From Robertmurraya dakarensis (GTDB lineage: Bacteria; Bacillota; Bacilli; Bacillales; Cytobacillaceae), in contig NZ_LT707409.1 in assembly GCF_900156875.1 (NCBI RefSeq), forward strand, positions 3,493,435-3,557,434: a DNA stretch of 64,000 nt, written 5' to 3'. Both the position numbers and the translations under genes were made by a program. Shown here one piece after another: positions 1 to 8,319 of this stretch (positions within the stretch are counted from its first letter, which is position 1; each line of letters begins with the position of its first letter). A model generated the notes under the pieces. That model did no database searches and was not told the origin of the DNA. It worked only from the letters and a program-made list of their open reading frames with translations.

Positions 1-590
1 TTAAAATACTTGCCCGTTCGATTCGTGATCCATTTCATTCCTGCAAACATAACTGGAACTATTGTTAAGGTTAAAACCGTTAACAATGGACTTAACCAGA
101 GCATGACTGCCACCGTACCAGCCAATGTCAATGTACTTGTAATAATTTGAATCACAGCAGAATTTAATGTTCTGCTGACATTTTCCATATCATTCGTTAA
201 GCGGCTCATTAATTCACCATGCTGACGCTTTTGAAAAAAGGAAATCGGAAGCTTTTGCAGATGAGAAAATAAAGCATTCCTCATCGTAAATACAACATTT
301 TGCGCAATTCCAATCATCCAATAGCCTTGTAAAAAAACTGTCCCCGACTGCGCTGCATAAATGATCACAAGCCATACTAACATGGTCAACAGTTGACTGC
401 CGTTCCAACCAGAAATTAAAGAATCAACCGCCACTCCCATTAAATATGGACCAGCAAGTGATAACACTGAGCTAACAATTACCATGATCACGACAAGAAC
501 AAAGAGGCCTTTTTCTTCAGCCATATACGACCAGATTCTTAATAGCGTTCTTTTCATATTACGCTTCTTTACTGATGGTTTAGACAACAT
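1..590 (-). CDS. ABC exporter half-transporter, YfiC-like, N-terminal part (3' end outside window)
   Basis: The reverse strand reads from an ATG at 588-590 without a stop to base 1, about 196 codons. The visible part is the transmembrane half of a type I ABC exporter: a basic N-terminus, hydrophobic helices, and the loop Q-K-R-Q-H-G-E-L-M-S-R-L-T-N-D typical of the coupling-helix region. The start overlaps the 3' end of the upstream YfiB-like gene (stop at 580-582) by 11 bases, so the two were translationally coupled and would form a heterodimeric exporter, as YfiB/YfiC do in Bacillus subtilis (family knowledge). The upstream partner is disrupted by an insertion sequence, so this subunit may be expressed poorly or from another promoter. 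The nucleotide-binding domain lies beyond the window. Substrate unknown. Confidence 0.85.
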   Translation of the reverse strand, partial: MLSKPSVKKRNMKRTLLRIWSYMAEEKGLFVLVVIMVIVSSVLSLAGPYLMGVAVDSLISGWNGSQLLTMLVWLVIIYAAQSGTVFLQGYWMIGIAQNVVFTMRNALFSHLQKLPISFFQKRQHGELMSRLTNDMENVSRTLNSAVIQIITSTLTLAGTVAVMLWLSPLLTVLTLTIVPVMFAGMKWITNRTGKYF

Positions 591-2288
591 GCCCCGCCTC
601 CTCTTTTGACTGAGACCAGTAGATTCTCTGATAATATGAATTTTCTTTTAGGAGAAATTCATGCGTACCATCTCCGATTATTTCTCCATCATGAAGAAGC
701 AAGATATGATCTGCACCCTTTACTGAGCTTATTTTCTGCGCAATAATCAGTGTCGTACAAGCTTGTCTTTTTAACCTAGTTAAGATTCTTTTTTCCGTAC
801 GGGCATCAAGTGCACTTGTGCTGTCATCTAGAAGCAGAATGCTTGGGTTTCGAACAAGCGCCCTTGCAATTGATAGCCGCTGCTTCTGTCCCCCCGAAAG
901 ATTGACTCCTCTTTGGCCAACCCTTGTATCATAACCATCAGGTAAACTCTTAATAAAATCATGAATTTCTGCATCTTTTGCAGCTTGAATGATTTCCTCA
1001 AGTGAAGCGTCATTTTTCCCCCAGCCGATATTTTCCTTTATTGTTCCTGAAAAAAGATGTGCTTCTTGCGGAACAAGCCCAATTTGTTTTCGGAGCATTT
1101 GCAATGGAATGGTTCGGATTTCCTCTCCATCTAAGAAAATCTCTCCCTTCGTAACCTCATAGAGTCTTGGAATCAGCTGAAAAAGGGAGGTTTTCCCTGA
1201 ACCTGTTTCGCCCAAAATTCCAACAGTCTCTCCTGGTTTTATAAAAAAGTTAAGATTCTCTAGAACAGGTTTTTTTTCAGAAGAGTATTGGAAGGAAACA
1301 TCGACGAATTCCAGCTCCCCTTCTACACGGAGGTCCCCGCCGTCTGGCCTTTTCTCCAGCAGGTGTTGTTCAATCCCTACATCCAATACTTCTGTAATTC
1401 GGGCGGAGGAAGCTTTTGCCCGCGAATAGTTCATCATTAAAAAGGAAAATACTCCAAAGGAAAACATAATCCTTGTCGCATAGTTAATGATGGCTACAAC
1501 CTCACCTGCTTGCGCACTTCCAAGATTTAAATAAATCGAGCCAAACCAAAGAATTACTACCATACTGACATTCATGCCAAGCATCAAAAGCGGCATGGTC
1601 AATTCCATAATCCATAACGCTTTTTTATTATCCTTCATCAGTGAATCGTTTACGTCCGTAAACCGCTTTTCTTCATATCTGCCTCTTGTATACGCTTTAA
1701 TCAAGCGTATTCCCATGAGATTTTCACGAATCACCCTATTAACAGCATCTAATTTCTTTTGAACAAGCTGAAAATAAAAAACACCCTTTTTTAACAGCCA
1801 TAAGGTAATAAGTAAAAGAATGGGTACCGCAACGAGAAGGATATGGGCCAGGCCGACATGAACACTGTATGCCATAATGATTCCGCCCAGTATAAATAAC
1901 GGCGCTCTTAGCGCAATTCGCAACCCCATAAAAATAAAGGTTTGAATTTGTGTAACATCGTTCGTCAGCCTTGTAATAAGAGAAGATGTAGGAAGAGATT
2001 GAAAATGTTTAAAGGAAAATGATTGAATCCTTGTAAAAAGTTCCTTCCTGATCTCATAGCCGACTCCTTGGCTGACTTTTGCTGAATAAAATGTATTAAT
2101 GATGCCGCCGGCAAACGCCAGGAGCGATAAGCCGAGAAGCAGCCCTCCCCATCCATAAATGACCGAAAGATTGCCCTTTACAACCCCCTCATCGATCATA
2201 ACCGCCATAATAATAGGCTGAACAAGCTCTACAGCAAGCTCAAACACAGTAAAAAATAAAGCAATCCAAACCGCTGCCCGATATCGTT
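580..2288 (-). pseudogene. yfiB: ABC exporter YfiB-like, 3' fragment of an IS-interrupted gene
   Basis: This is the large remnant of a heterodimeric ABC exporter subunit. About 555 codons remain open from a fortuitous ATG at 2247. It shows six hydrophobic helices, then a nucleotide-binding domain with Walker A GETGSGKT, signature LSGGQKQR and Walker B ILLLDD. The open frame extends upstream of that ATG (residues YRAAVWIALF) to an in-frame TAA at 2288-2290, exactly where the IS21-family element begins. The missing start is found at 8320-8350 on the far side of the element: MRKIFLFLKR joins YRAAVW in frame once the element and one copy of ATCGTT are removed. The rebuilt protein would have about 570 residues, normal for YfiB. 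The fragment probably lacks its promoter and start, so a product is doubtful. Confidence 0.9.
2283..2288. repeat. Target-site duplication of the IS21-family element, left copy
   Basis: ATCGTT here is repeated at 8320-8325. The two copies flank the IS. Deleting 2289-8325 rejoins the yfiB-like frame exactly, which supports these six bases as the duplicated target. Confidence 0.8.
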
Positions 2289-2293
2289 ATAAA

Positions 2294-2344
2294 TGTCAAC
2301 GATAATATGTACACTTTTGCTTGTTTTAGAATGCACAATTCTGC
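2294..2344 (+). repeat. IS21-family left terminal inverted repeat
   Basis: Begins TGTCAACG, then TGTACAC at 2308, TGCTTGT at 2318 and AGAATGCACA at 2328. It pairs with 8264-8313 in inverted orientation, with about 70-80 percent identity over the inner 35 bases by eye. Repeated short motifs (TGTACA, GCACA) suggest multiple transposase-binding sites, as in other IS21 ends. Confidence 0.8.
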
Positions 2345-2361
2345 TATTCAATTATTTTTAT

Positions 2362-2396
2362 AACCCCCAACCGTTCTATTACCTTTGGCTGGGGGA
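2362..2396 (-). terminator. Terminator after IS21 third ORF
   Basis: Read on the minus strand, CCCCCAGCC pairs with GGTTGGGGG around a loop of about 14 bases. It sits just past the TAA of the 107-residue ORF and inside the IS. Confidence 0.6.
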
Positions 2397-2408
2397 GATT
2401 TTGTTAAT

Positions 2409-2732
2409 TTAAAAAGACTCAATTCCTAGTTTTAACTCTAATTCTTCTTTCTCCTTTTTTAAGGCTGACACCTCAATTTGAAGATCCTTTACTTCTTCTA
2501 ATAATCTTGCGATTTTTGTTTGATCATCTAGTCCTTCTTCGTAGGCTGTGCCTTTCCATCTACACCATTCATTGAAGTTGTAAAGGTCATCTTCACAAAC
2601 ACAATCGCTTAAATTTTCTTTGTTAGAAGTAGTATTTATCCATTCCTCAACCAGCTCTTTATCACATTTTATTCCGTATGAACGAAAGAACTTTGTAACT
2701 TCTGTTAATGCCAATACACTCATCTTATTCAT
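2409..2732 (-). CDS. Third ORF of IS21-family element, small coiled-coil protein
   Basis: A 107-residue protein I cannot assign to a named family. The first 40 residues look helical (ALTEVTKFFRSYGIKCDKEL). A middle segment carries three Cys and several Trp (CVCEDD, NEWCRWKG). The last 40 residues form a probable coiled coil rich in Leu, Glu and Lys (LLEEVKDLQIEVSALKKEKE). Its ATG lies inside the last codons of istB (overlap of 8 bases), the same coupling used between istA and istB, so it belongs to the transposon operon. It lies inside the terminal inverted repeats and moves with the IS. A regulator or helper of transposition is possible, but nothing in the sequence proves it. Confidence 0.75.
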   Translation of the reverse strand: MNKMSVLALTEVTKFFRSYGIKCDKELVEEWINTTSNKENLSDCVCEDDLYNFNEWCRWKGTAYEEGLDDQTKIARLLEEVKDLQIEVSALKKEKEELELKLGIESF

Positions 2733-2988
2733 CCCCTTGTTTAGTGTTTTCCATATTAAAATGGTCTTTTAGACGATATGAATCTCCGATAATATTTACA
2801 ACTGTCGCATGATGAAGAACACGGTCTAAAATGGCATTGGCAATTTTGGGATCCTGGAATATATCTCCCCACGTTTTAAAGCTGGCGTTGGTCGTTAAAA
2901 TGGTGCTCTTTTGTTCATATCTCATGTCAATTAGCTGAAAAAATAACTTGGCATCTTCCGCATCAATTGGCAAATAACCAATTTCATC
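2725..2988 (-). pseudogene. istB: IstB ATPase (transposition helper), C-terminal fragment
   Basis: This is the 3' part of istB. Reading begins at the RIT junction with codons for E-I-G-Y-L-P-I-D-A-E-D-A and continues LFFQLIDMRYEQKSTILTTN, the sensor region of IstB/DnaC-like AAA+ ATPases, to the stop at 2725. The N-terminal part is at 6442-6945. Joining the two across the RIT insert gives LLIIDEIGYLPID, the intact Walker B segment of IstB. As it stands the helper ATPase is broken, so this IS copy should not transpose unless the inserted element excises precisely or helper protein comes from another copy. Confidence 0.92.
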
Positions 2989-3081
2989 TTATGGAAAGAC
3001 AAATATTATGTAAAGTTAAATTCTAAAGGTACGATTTTTCGAACGTTTATTGGAACTTAACTTTGCATAATATTTTAATGA
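2983..3081 (+). repeat. RIT element left end with compound inverted repeats
   Basis: TTCATCTTATGGAAAG (2983-2998) is matched in inverted orientation at 6400-6415. Inside it lie TATTATGTAAAGTT (3004-3017) and, facing it, AACTTTGCATAATA (3059-3072). The right end has the same two units in mirror order. The paired units look like recombinase-binding arms. Confidence 0.85.
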
Positions 3082-3118
3082 TAAAGTAGTATCGAACATT
3101 TTAAGGAGGGTAAAAACA

Positions 3119-4336
3119 ATGTCCGATACTACTAATCTTACAGAATTAATTCAGCAGGCAACTCAACATTTAATTGATTTGAGGTATTCCGAAGGAACGA
3201 TATATCGGTATAGACTTGTCTGGAAGCATTTTCGGGTATATGCGGAAACTAGGAATCACAAAATTTTCTCATTGAAATTGGGAGAGGCCTTCTTATTAGA
3301 CTATTATGGTATTAAACCCAACATGAAACTTTCAGAGTCACAGGTTTTTAATGTCAGATGTATTAAGGTTTTGGAAGAATATCATCAGCATAATTCATTT
3401 CAGAAATGTCACCAATCACCAGGAAGGCAAGTTCCTAATCAATATATAAACATTTTTGAGGAATATATTCAGCTTCAAAAAGAACTACAATTGTCGAAAC
3501 GTACACTGCAGGGTAAAAAGATACAGATTATCGATTTTCTTAGTTATATTGATAAGGAAAATCTGATTGGCATAAATAATTTAATGCCTGAAGTTGTAAT
3601 GGTTTATCTAGAAACATTAAGTAAATACGCAAGTGCGACGAGGTCTGGTATTTTGTTCACATTAAGAGATTTTTTAGCTTTTCTTTTTTCAAAAGGCTAT
3701 ACCGAATCTCCACTAAATCAACTTTTTCCGGTTATTTTCACAAATAAATTTGAAAGAATTCCTTCCTATTATTCAATAGAAGAAATACAAAGGATCCTTA
3801 AGCAAGTGGATAGGAGCTCCGAAATTGGTCGTAGGGACTATGTAGTATTGTTATTAGCAATACAGTTAGGGATACGCGCTGGTGATATTAGAAAGTTAAA
3901 ATTTGACAACATAAAATGGCACTTAGATACTATAGAGTTCGTTCAGGAGAAAACCAACAATCCAATAAGGCTCCCATTAGTTGAAAACCTGAAATATGCT
4001 TTAATTGATTATATAAAAAATAGTCGGCCTATCACTAATGACCCACATATTTTCATACGTCATAGAGCGCCATTTATTGCGTTTACAAAAGGGAACGTAT
4101 TCTGGAGTATTATCAATAAATATATGGATACCGCAGGTATCACGATCAATAGGAGGAAACATGGCCTTCATTCTATGAGGCACAGTATGGCAAGTAACCT
4201 ACTTAAAAATAACACCCCATACCCTGTTATTACTGGTGTATTAGGACATGAAAACTCAAATACTACGAAATTATATCTCCGTATTGACATAGAGCAACTT
4301 CGAACGGTTGCATTGGAGGTACCTTATGAAAGATAA
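3119..4336 (+). CDS. Tyrosine recombinase RitA-like
   Basis: 405 residues. It has an N-terminal SAM-like core-binding region (about 10-200) and a C-terminal catalytic domain (about 215-395). The family residues are visible: Arg in LGIRAGDIRKLK, Lys in VQEKTNNPIRLP, the box HSMRHSMA, His in LGHENSNTT and the tyrosine nucleophile in KLYLRID. The start at 3119 has a good AAGGAGGG Shine-Dalgarno. It is the first gene of the trio and overlaps the next by 11 bases, so the three proteins are probably made in fixed proportion and may act together at the element ends. Confidence 0.9.
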   Translation: MSDTTNLTELIQQATQHLIDLRYSEGTIYRYRLVWKHFRVYAETRNHKIFSLKLGEAFLLDYYGIKPNMKLSESQVFNVRCIKVLEEYHQHNSFQKCHQSPGRQVPNQYINIFEEYIQLQKELQLSKRTLQGKKIQIIDFLSYIDKENLIGINNLMPEVVMVYLETLSKYASATRSGILFTLRDFLAFLFSKGYTESPLNQLFPVIFTNKFERIPSYYSIEEIQRILKQVDRSSEIGRRDYVVLLLAIQLGIRAGDIRKLKFDNIKWHLDTIEFVQEKTNNPIRLPLVENLKYALIDYIKNSRPITNDPHIFIRHRAPFIAFTKGNVFWSIINKYMDTAGITINRRKHGLHSMRHSMASNLLKNNTPYPVITGVLGHENSNTTKLYLRIDIEQLRTVALEVPYER

Positions 4337-5312
4337 AGAAAAGCAATTCATTTTTGATGGTCCTTTTAAAGATTATTGTTCGATGTATGTTGAATATAAA
4401 CGAAATCTTGGTTATAAATTTGGAGAATCCTCTCTTTATCAATTAAGGTATATGAATGATTTTTTTAAGAAATACGATATGGTCACTTTGAAATTGAATA
4501 AGGAAATGGTTGAGGACTATGTAAGCAAAAGAGGGAAAGAATCAGCTAAGACTCAGCATATGAGAATGAGCCTTATTAGACAATTTGCCATATATATGAA
4601 CAGTATGGGTTTTGATTTTTACGTTCATCCTAAAGAACTAATCCCTATTTCCAAAACTTTTTCTCCTTATATTTTTACTCGCGAAGAAATCGCAAGCATA
4701 ATAAAAGTTGTAGATAATTTGAAATATATTCCATCAAGTAAGTATTATCACGTGATATACCCAATGCTTTTTAGAATGTTGTATGGATGCGGGTTAAGAA
4801 TTAACGAAGCGTTGTCGTTAAAAAAAGTCGATGTTGATCTAGATGGCGGAATACTAACAGTTAAAAAAGCTAAGAACAATACTAGCAGACTAGTTCCTAT
4901 GTCGACATCATTAACCAATTACTGTAGACGATATGTTTCAAAGATGGGATTTGATATGCATGAAGATGGATATTTCTATCCCTCACGGGATAATGGGAAA
5001 TATAACAACACTCCTGTATATGTAAAATTTAAAGATTTTATGAAAGAGGCTGGAATATTTGCGGAAAACGAAGTTGGCCCCAGAGTTCACGATATTCGGC
5101 ATACTTTCGCAGTACATGCATTAGAAAAGATGGTTCAGGATGGACAAGATCTCTATTGTGCTTTACCAATTTTATGTACTTACTTAGGACATCGGGATAT
5201 TGAGAGTACAGAGAAATATCTAAGGCTTACAGAAGAAGCTTATGGTCAAATTATTGATTCTGTTACACCTCTTTACAATGGAGTTTTTCCGGAGGTGCAG
5301 ATCGATGAATAG
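4326..5312 (+). CDS. Tyrosine recombinase RitB-like
   Basis: About 328 residues from ATG 4326, chosen because GGAGGT lies five bases upstream inside the end of the preceding gene. Catalytic residues seen: Arg in CGLRINEALSL, Lys in VKKAKNNTSR, HDIRHTFA, a spacer with LYCALPILCTYLGHRD, and Tyr in TEKYLRLT. The longer helix between HxxR and LGH resembles phage-integrase-like RitB proteins. Overlaps ritA by 11 and ritC by 8 bases. Confidence 0.9.
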   Translation: MKDKEKQFIFDGPFKDYCSMYVEYKRNLGYKFGESSLYQLRYMNDFFKKYDMVTLKLNKEMVEDYVSKRGKESAKTQHMRMSLIRQFAIYMNSMGFDFYVHPKELIPISKTFSPYIFTREEIASIIKVVDNLKYIPSSKYYHVIYPMLFRMLYGCGLRINEALSLKKVDVDLDGGILTVKKAKNNTSRLVPMSTSLTNYCRRYVSKMGFDMHEDGYFYPSRDNGKYNNTPVYVKFKDFMKEAGIFAENEVGPRVHDIRHTFAVHALEKMVQDGQDLYCALPILCTYLGHRDIESTEKYLRLTEEAYGQIIDSVTPLYNGVFPEVQIDE

Positions 5313-6321
5313 TACCGATTTTGGAAGATACCTATCTAAATATTTTCTCAGTTATATACCACAAAGAACTGGTTATAGTGAAAACACAATTAAATCATAT
5401 AGGGATACTTTTACAATTTTTCTTAGATACTGTAAAGATGTTCTTCGAATTAAACCAGAAAAAATATGCTTTTCAAGAATGAGCAGGAATATGGTTGAAG
5501 ACTTTTTAACTTGGTTGGAAGATACAAAAAAATACTCTATTTCAACCAGAAATCAAAGATTAGCCGCGTTACATGCATTCTTTCGATATATACAAATTGA
5601 GGCTCCAGAATATATGGAACTGTGCAATTCAATATTATCAATAAGTTCGAAAAAAACACCTACGGTTGAAATGAACTATTTATCAATAGCAGCAATTAAA
5701 GAACTTTTAGCTACTCCTGATGCATCCAACAAAGAAGCGCGTAGGGATTTAGCTATTCTTTCCTTACTTTATGATTCAGGAGCAAGAGTTCAAGAACTAG
5801 TAGATGTACTAGTTGGTGATATAAGAATAAAAGGACCAGCAACAATACGATTAACTGGGAAAGGTAAAAAAACAAGGATTATTCCAATAATGCCTCAAAC
5901 AATAAATATCGTAAAAGCTTATATAAATGATTACGGTTTGTTTAGCGAATCAAAATTCACTTCACCTTTATTTTTTAATAAAAGGCAAGAAAAACTAACA
6001 AGAGCTGGTATTTCATATATTGTAAACAAATATATAACGGCAGCCAGAAAAAAACATCCAGAATTATTTCCAAATAGAGTTTCACCACATATTTTTAGAC
6101 ATAGTAAAGCTATGCATTTATTAGAGAGTGGTGTCAACCTGATTTATATAAGGGATTTTTTAGGGCATTCCTCTGTTACTACAACTGAAATTTATGCAAA
6201 ATCGAATCCAGAGGTGAAAAGGAAAGCGATTGAACAAGCAAGCCATAATGTGATTCCTGATGAAAAACTTACTAAAAAAGAAAAAGATGATTTATTGAAC
6301 TGGTTAAAAGAACTTATTTAG
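5305..6321 (+). CDS. Tyrosine recombinase RitC-like (XerC/D-like)
   Basis: About 338 residues from ATG 5305 with GGAGGTG upstream. It is the most Xer-like of the three: Arg in DSGARVQELVD, Lys in TGKGKKTRIIP, HIFRHSKAMHLLE, LGHSSVTTTEIYAKSNPE with the tyrosine nucleophile. A short basic and acidic tail follows (KLTKKEKDDLLNWLKELI). The start overlaps the ritB stop by 8 bases (ATGAATAG). Right-end repeats begin about five bases after the stop. Confidence 0.9.
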   Translation: MNSTDFGRYLSKYFLSYIPQRTGYSENTIKSYRDTFTIFLRYCKDVLRIKPEKICFSRMSRNMVEDFLTWLEDTKKYSISTRNQRLAALHAFFRYIQIEAPEYMELCNSILSISSKKTPTVEMNYLSIAAIKELLATPDASNKEARRDLAILSLLYDSGARVQELVDVLVGDIRIKGPATIRLTGKGKKTRIIPIMPQTINIVKAYINDYGLFSESKFTSPLFFNKRQEKLTRAGISYIVNKYITAARKKHPELFPNRVSPHIFRHSKAMHLLESGVNLIYIRDFLGHSSVTTTEIYAKSNPEVKRKAIEQASHNVIPDEKLTKKEKDDLLNWLKELI

Positions 6322-6325
6322 AATT

Positions 6326-6441
6326 TATTATGCAAAGTTGGATGTTAAAAATCATAAACAAGACAAGGCCTTTAGCATTCAACTTTACATAATAAGTAAC
6401 TTTCCATAAGATGAATTATGTGAAGCTTTGCATAATTCATC
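6326..6441 (+). repeat. RIT element right end with a duplicated core site
   Basis: Contains TATTATGCAAAGTT (6326-6339), AACTTTACATAATA (6381-6394), CTTTCCATAAGATGAA (6400-6415), a 20-base near-palindrome TTATGTGAAGCTTTGCATAA (6416-6435) and TTCATC (6436-6441). The string CATAA-GATGAA-TTATG at 6405-6420 is the reverse complement of the CATAA-TTCATC-TTATG joint that a circularised element would have, so the right end holds an extra core site. The left end lacks this extra 20 bases. Confidence 0.8.
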
Positions 6442-6945
6442 AATGATAAGCAGCTTATATTTTGCATAATGTTTGAGTCTATTCTCCAATCGATTTTCAA
6501 GTTTTGCTCTTTTTAAATTGAGAATCAAGTCATTACACTTAATAAAATACGTGCTCGTCCTTTTCTTTGCTGCTGCGATTCCAATAGCGGTGGCTAAATG
6601 AGTTTTGCCCACACCACTTGTTCCTAAAAATACAATATTTTCTTTTTGCTCAATAAACCGTAAGGTGGTGAAATCTAAAATCTGTTGTTTATTAATCGTT
6701 GGTTGAAAATCAAAATCAAAGTCTTTTACTTCCTTCAAATGAGGGAATGCACCGACTTTCACCATTGATTTCACCATGTTGACTTCCTTCATATCAATTT
6801 CGTAATCCGTAAGTTTGATTAACGTTTCCGTAAATGACAATTGGTTATTGGTCATAAAATCAATCGTTTCATCAAGATGCACTAACATCTGCTTTAACTT
6901 TAAATACTCTAAATTATTTACAAGTTTGTTATAACTACTATTCAT
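6442..6945 (-). pseudogene. istB: IstB ATPase (transposition helper), N-terminal fragment
   Basis: About 168 codons of IstB from ATG 6945, which overlaps the istA stop by 8 bases. Walker A is GTSGVGKTHLATAIG, followed by the expected helix and KLLIIDE, where the frame is cut by the RIT element between the Glu and Ile codons of Walker B. Translation would continue for some 19 foreign residues into the RIT end and stop at 6385. The C-terminal part is at 2725-2988. Confidence 0.92.
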
Positions 6946-8227
6946 TTTTATACACCTCATTAATTGCCTCTAAATTTTTCTTTGCCAACTCTTCTATATT
7001 TGTGGAAGATGGTAATCCTCTTGCCAATGTATCGACATAATGCTCTGGCTTGTAATTGAGTTTTGATTGGCGAATAGGATGTTGGACAATTAAATCCGTG
7101 TTATAATAAACAAAGATATGGTTGTCATATACTTGTAAACGAAGCGTTTTCCCGATGTATCCAGGTGGGACTGAATACTGGTTGGATTTGAAGGGAACCA
7201 TATTAGATGGATTCACTTTCACATGTATATGATCAATTTTATAGGAATCTCTTATTCGTTCATGTGGTAATGGGGATAAGAGATTTTTTTCTTTTTTTAG
7301 TGCCAGTATCGGGATTTTTCCTGTTCCTTGGTGGTAACTATTGTTGATACGATCACATAGTTTTTGTATAAACTGATGAAGTTCCTCATAATCAAATTTT
7401 CCTTGATAGGCGTGAATCTCATCTAGTAATTTCATCGGGGCCTCTACTTTGGCTTTTGTCCTCGGTCTTCCTGCTATACAAGGCCTCACCTCAAAACCCA
7501 TGTCTTTAGAAAATTGAAAAAACCGTTCATTTACTTTTCCTTTTTGATGTTCTGTTCGAGGCTCGTCCATAACCGTTTTCATGTTGTCTGTTAGAATCGT
7601 TTTAGGAACTCCTCCAAATGCTTCAAAGCTCTCCGTAAGGAAAGATAATAATATACTTTGAGACTTAGAGATTGATAAGTTGAATGTTCGAAACCTTGAA
7701 TGAGCAAGTAAAAGTACGCATACATTCACATAAAGGATTTCCCCATCTTTGGTGATGTATCGAATATTTTCCTTCCAATCTAATTGTGCTTGTTCAGCTG
7801 GTGGTGTCTCAAAACGAATTACTTCACTGACTGAACTCTTACGTCTCTCTGATTCGAAGTAACTTTGGAATTCTGGTTTACTTGATATGTAATTCCTGAA
7901 AGTTGATTGTCCACAATTTAATCCATGATTATCTTTCAAGTATTGCCATAGTACTCTTTTGTAATAAAATTTTTGATTAGATTCTTCTGATAGAAGCAGC
8001 GCTATAACTTCATAGTAATCATCTACTTTTGATGTCCTCTTCCGATTACTTTTCGGCTCATAACCCTGTAGATATTTTTCAACCGTCCTCCGATCTACTC
8101 CCATATCCCGAGCTAATTTACTCTTATTGATCTTCATTTTTAAACTCTCCATTAACAATTTAAGTTTAGGTAAATCTACAAGACTGTTAATTTCAATATC
8201 TGTATTTACATTGATTTGCATGTGCAT
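6938..8227 (-). CDS. istA: IS21-family transposase IstA
   Basis: About 429 residues and apparently intact. The N-terminal helix-turn-helix (SKLARDMGVDRRTVEKYLQG) binds element ends. The integrase core has DDE candidates Asp in AQLDWKE, Asp in TILTDNMKT and Glu in KAKVEAPMK. The C-terminal beta domain contains VPFKSNQYSVPPGYIG. The start at 8227 has GGAGGTGGAATATT upstream and is preferred over an upstream in-frame codon. It is expressed with istB and the third ORF. Without a functional IstB partner this copy is likely stalled. Confidence 0.9.
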   Translation of the reverse strand: MHMQINVNTDIEINSLVDLPKLKLLMESLKMKINKSKLARDMGVDRRTVEKYLQGYEPKSNRKRTSKVDDYYEVIALLLSEESNQKFYYKRVLWQYLKDNHGLNCGQSTFRNYISSKPEFQSYFESERRKSSVSEVIRFETPPAEQAQLDWKENIRYITKDGEILYVNVCVLLLAHSRFRTFNLSISKSQSILLSFLTESFEAFGGVPKTILTDNMKTVMDEPRTEHQKGKVNERFFQFSKDMGFEVRPCIAGRPRTKAKVEAPMKLLDEIHAYQGKFDYEELHQFIQKLCDRINNSYHQGTGKIPILALKKEKNLLSPLPHERIRDSYKIDHIHVKVNPSNMVPFKSNQYSVPPGYIGKTLRLQVYDNHIFVYYNTDLIVQHPIRQSKLNYKPEHYVDTLARGLPSSTNIEELAKKNLEAINEVYKNE

Positions 8228-8263
8228 AATATTCCACCTCCAGAATATTATGCATCTTCTCAA

Positions 8264-8313
8264 CAAAACTGTACATTCTTATACAAGCATTTCTGTACAC
8301 TATTAAATTAGCA
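8264..8313 (-). repeat. IS21-family right terminal inverted repeat
   Basis: The reverse complement begins TGCTAATTTAATAG, then TGTACAG, TGCTTGT, and AGAATGTACAG, matching the left end at 2294-2344. Confidence 0.8.
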
Positions 8314-8319
8314 TTTGTA

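Larger units (their letters stand above)
2989..6441 (+). mobile_element. RIT-type element (three consecutive tyrosine recombinases) inserted in istB
   Basis: Three overlapping tyrosine recombinase genes (3119-4336, 4326-5312, 5305-6321) on the plus strand occupy nearly the whole insert. This is the hallmark of recombinase-in-trio elements. The insert is 3453 bases including one copy of TTCATC, which occurs at 2983-2988 and 6436-6441. Its removal restores istB in frame. Ends are mirror images built from TTATGGAAAG and two TATTATG[T/C]AAAGTT units. No cargo gene is present. It is oriented opposite to the IS it sits in. Tn554-type elements, the main alternative, have two recombinases plus a small non-recombinase TnpC, which does not fit here. 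Confidence 0.87.
2289..8319 (-). mobile_element. IS21-family insertion sequence carrying istA, istB and a third ORF, itself interrupted by a RIT element
   Basis: The element contains istA (6938-8227), istB (2725-2988 plus 6442-6945, split) and a coupled third ORF (2409-2732), all on the minus strand. The ends share long imperfect inverted repeats. The left end at 2294 onward and the reverse complement of the right end from 8313 inward both read TG, then after about 14 bases TGTACA, TGCTTGT, and AGAATG followed by ACA. Flanks carry a 6-bp direct repeat ATCGTT. Without the 3.45-kb inserted recombinase trio the IS would be about 2.58 kb, slightly longer than typical IS21 members, and the excess is explained by the third ORF. 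The outermost five or six bases at each end are less certain, because the conserved TG tips start at 2294 and end at 8313. Confidence 0.85.

Noticed and set aside
2989-6441. Tn554-family transposon
   Set aside because: Tn554 has two recombinases and a small non-recombinase TnpC. Here the third gene is a full XerC/D-like recombinase with all catalytic residues, which fits RIT.
2308-8299. IS21 ends placed at the TGTACA motifs
   Set aside because: These motifs are conserved but the flanks there do not form a duplication and yfiB is not restored. Moving outward to ATCGTT gives both.
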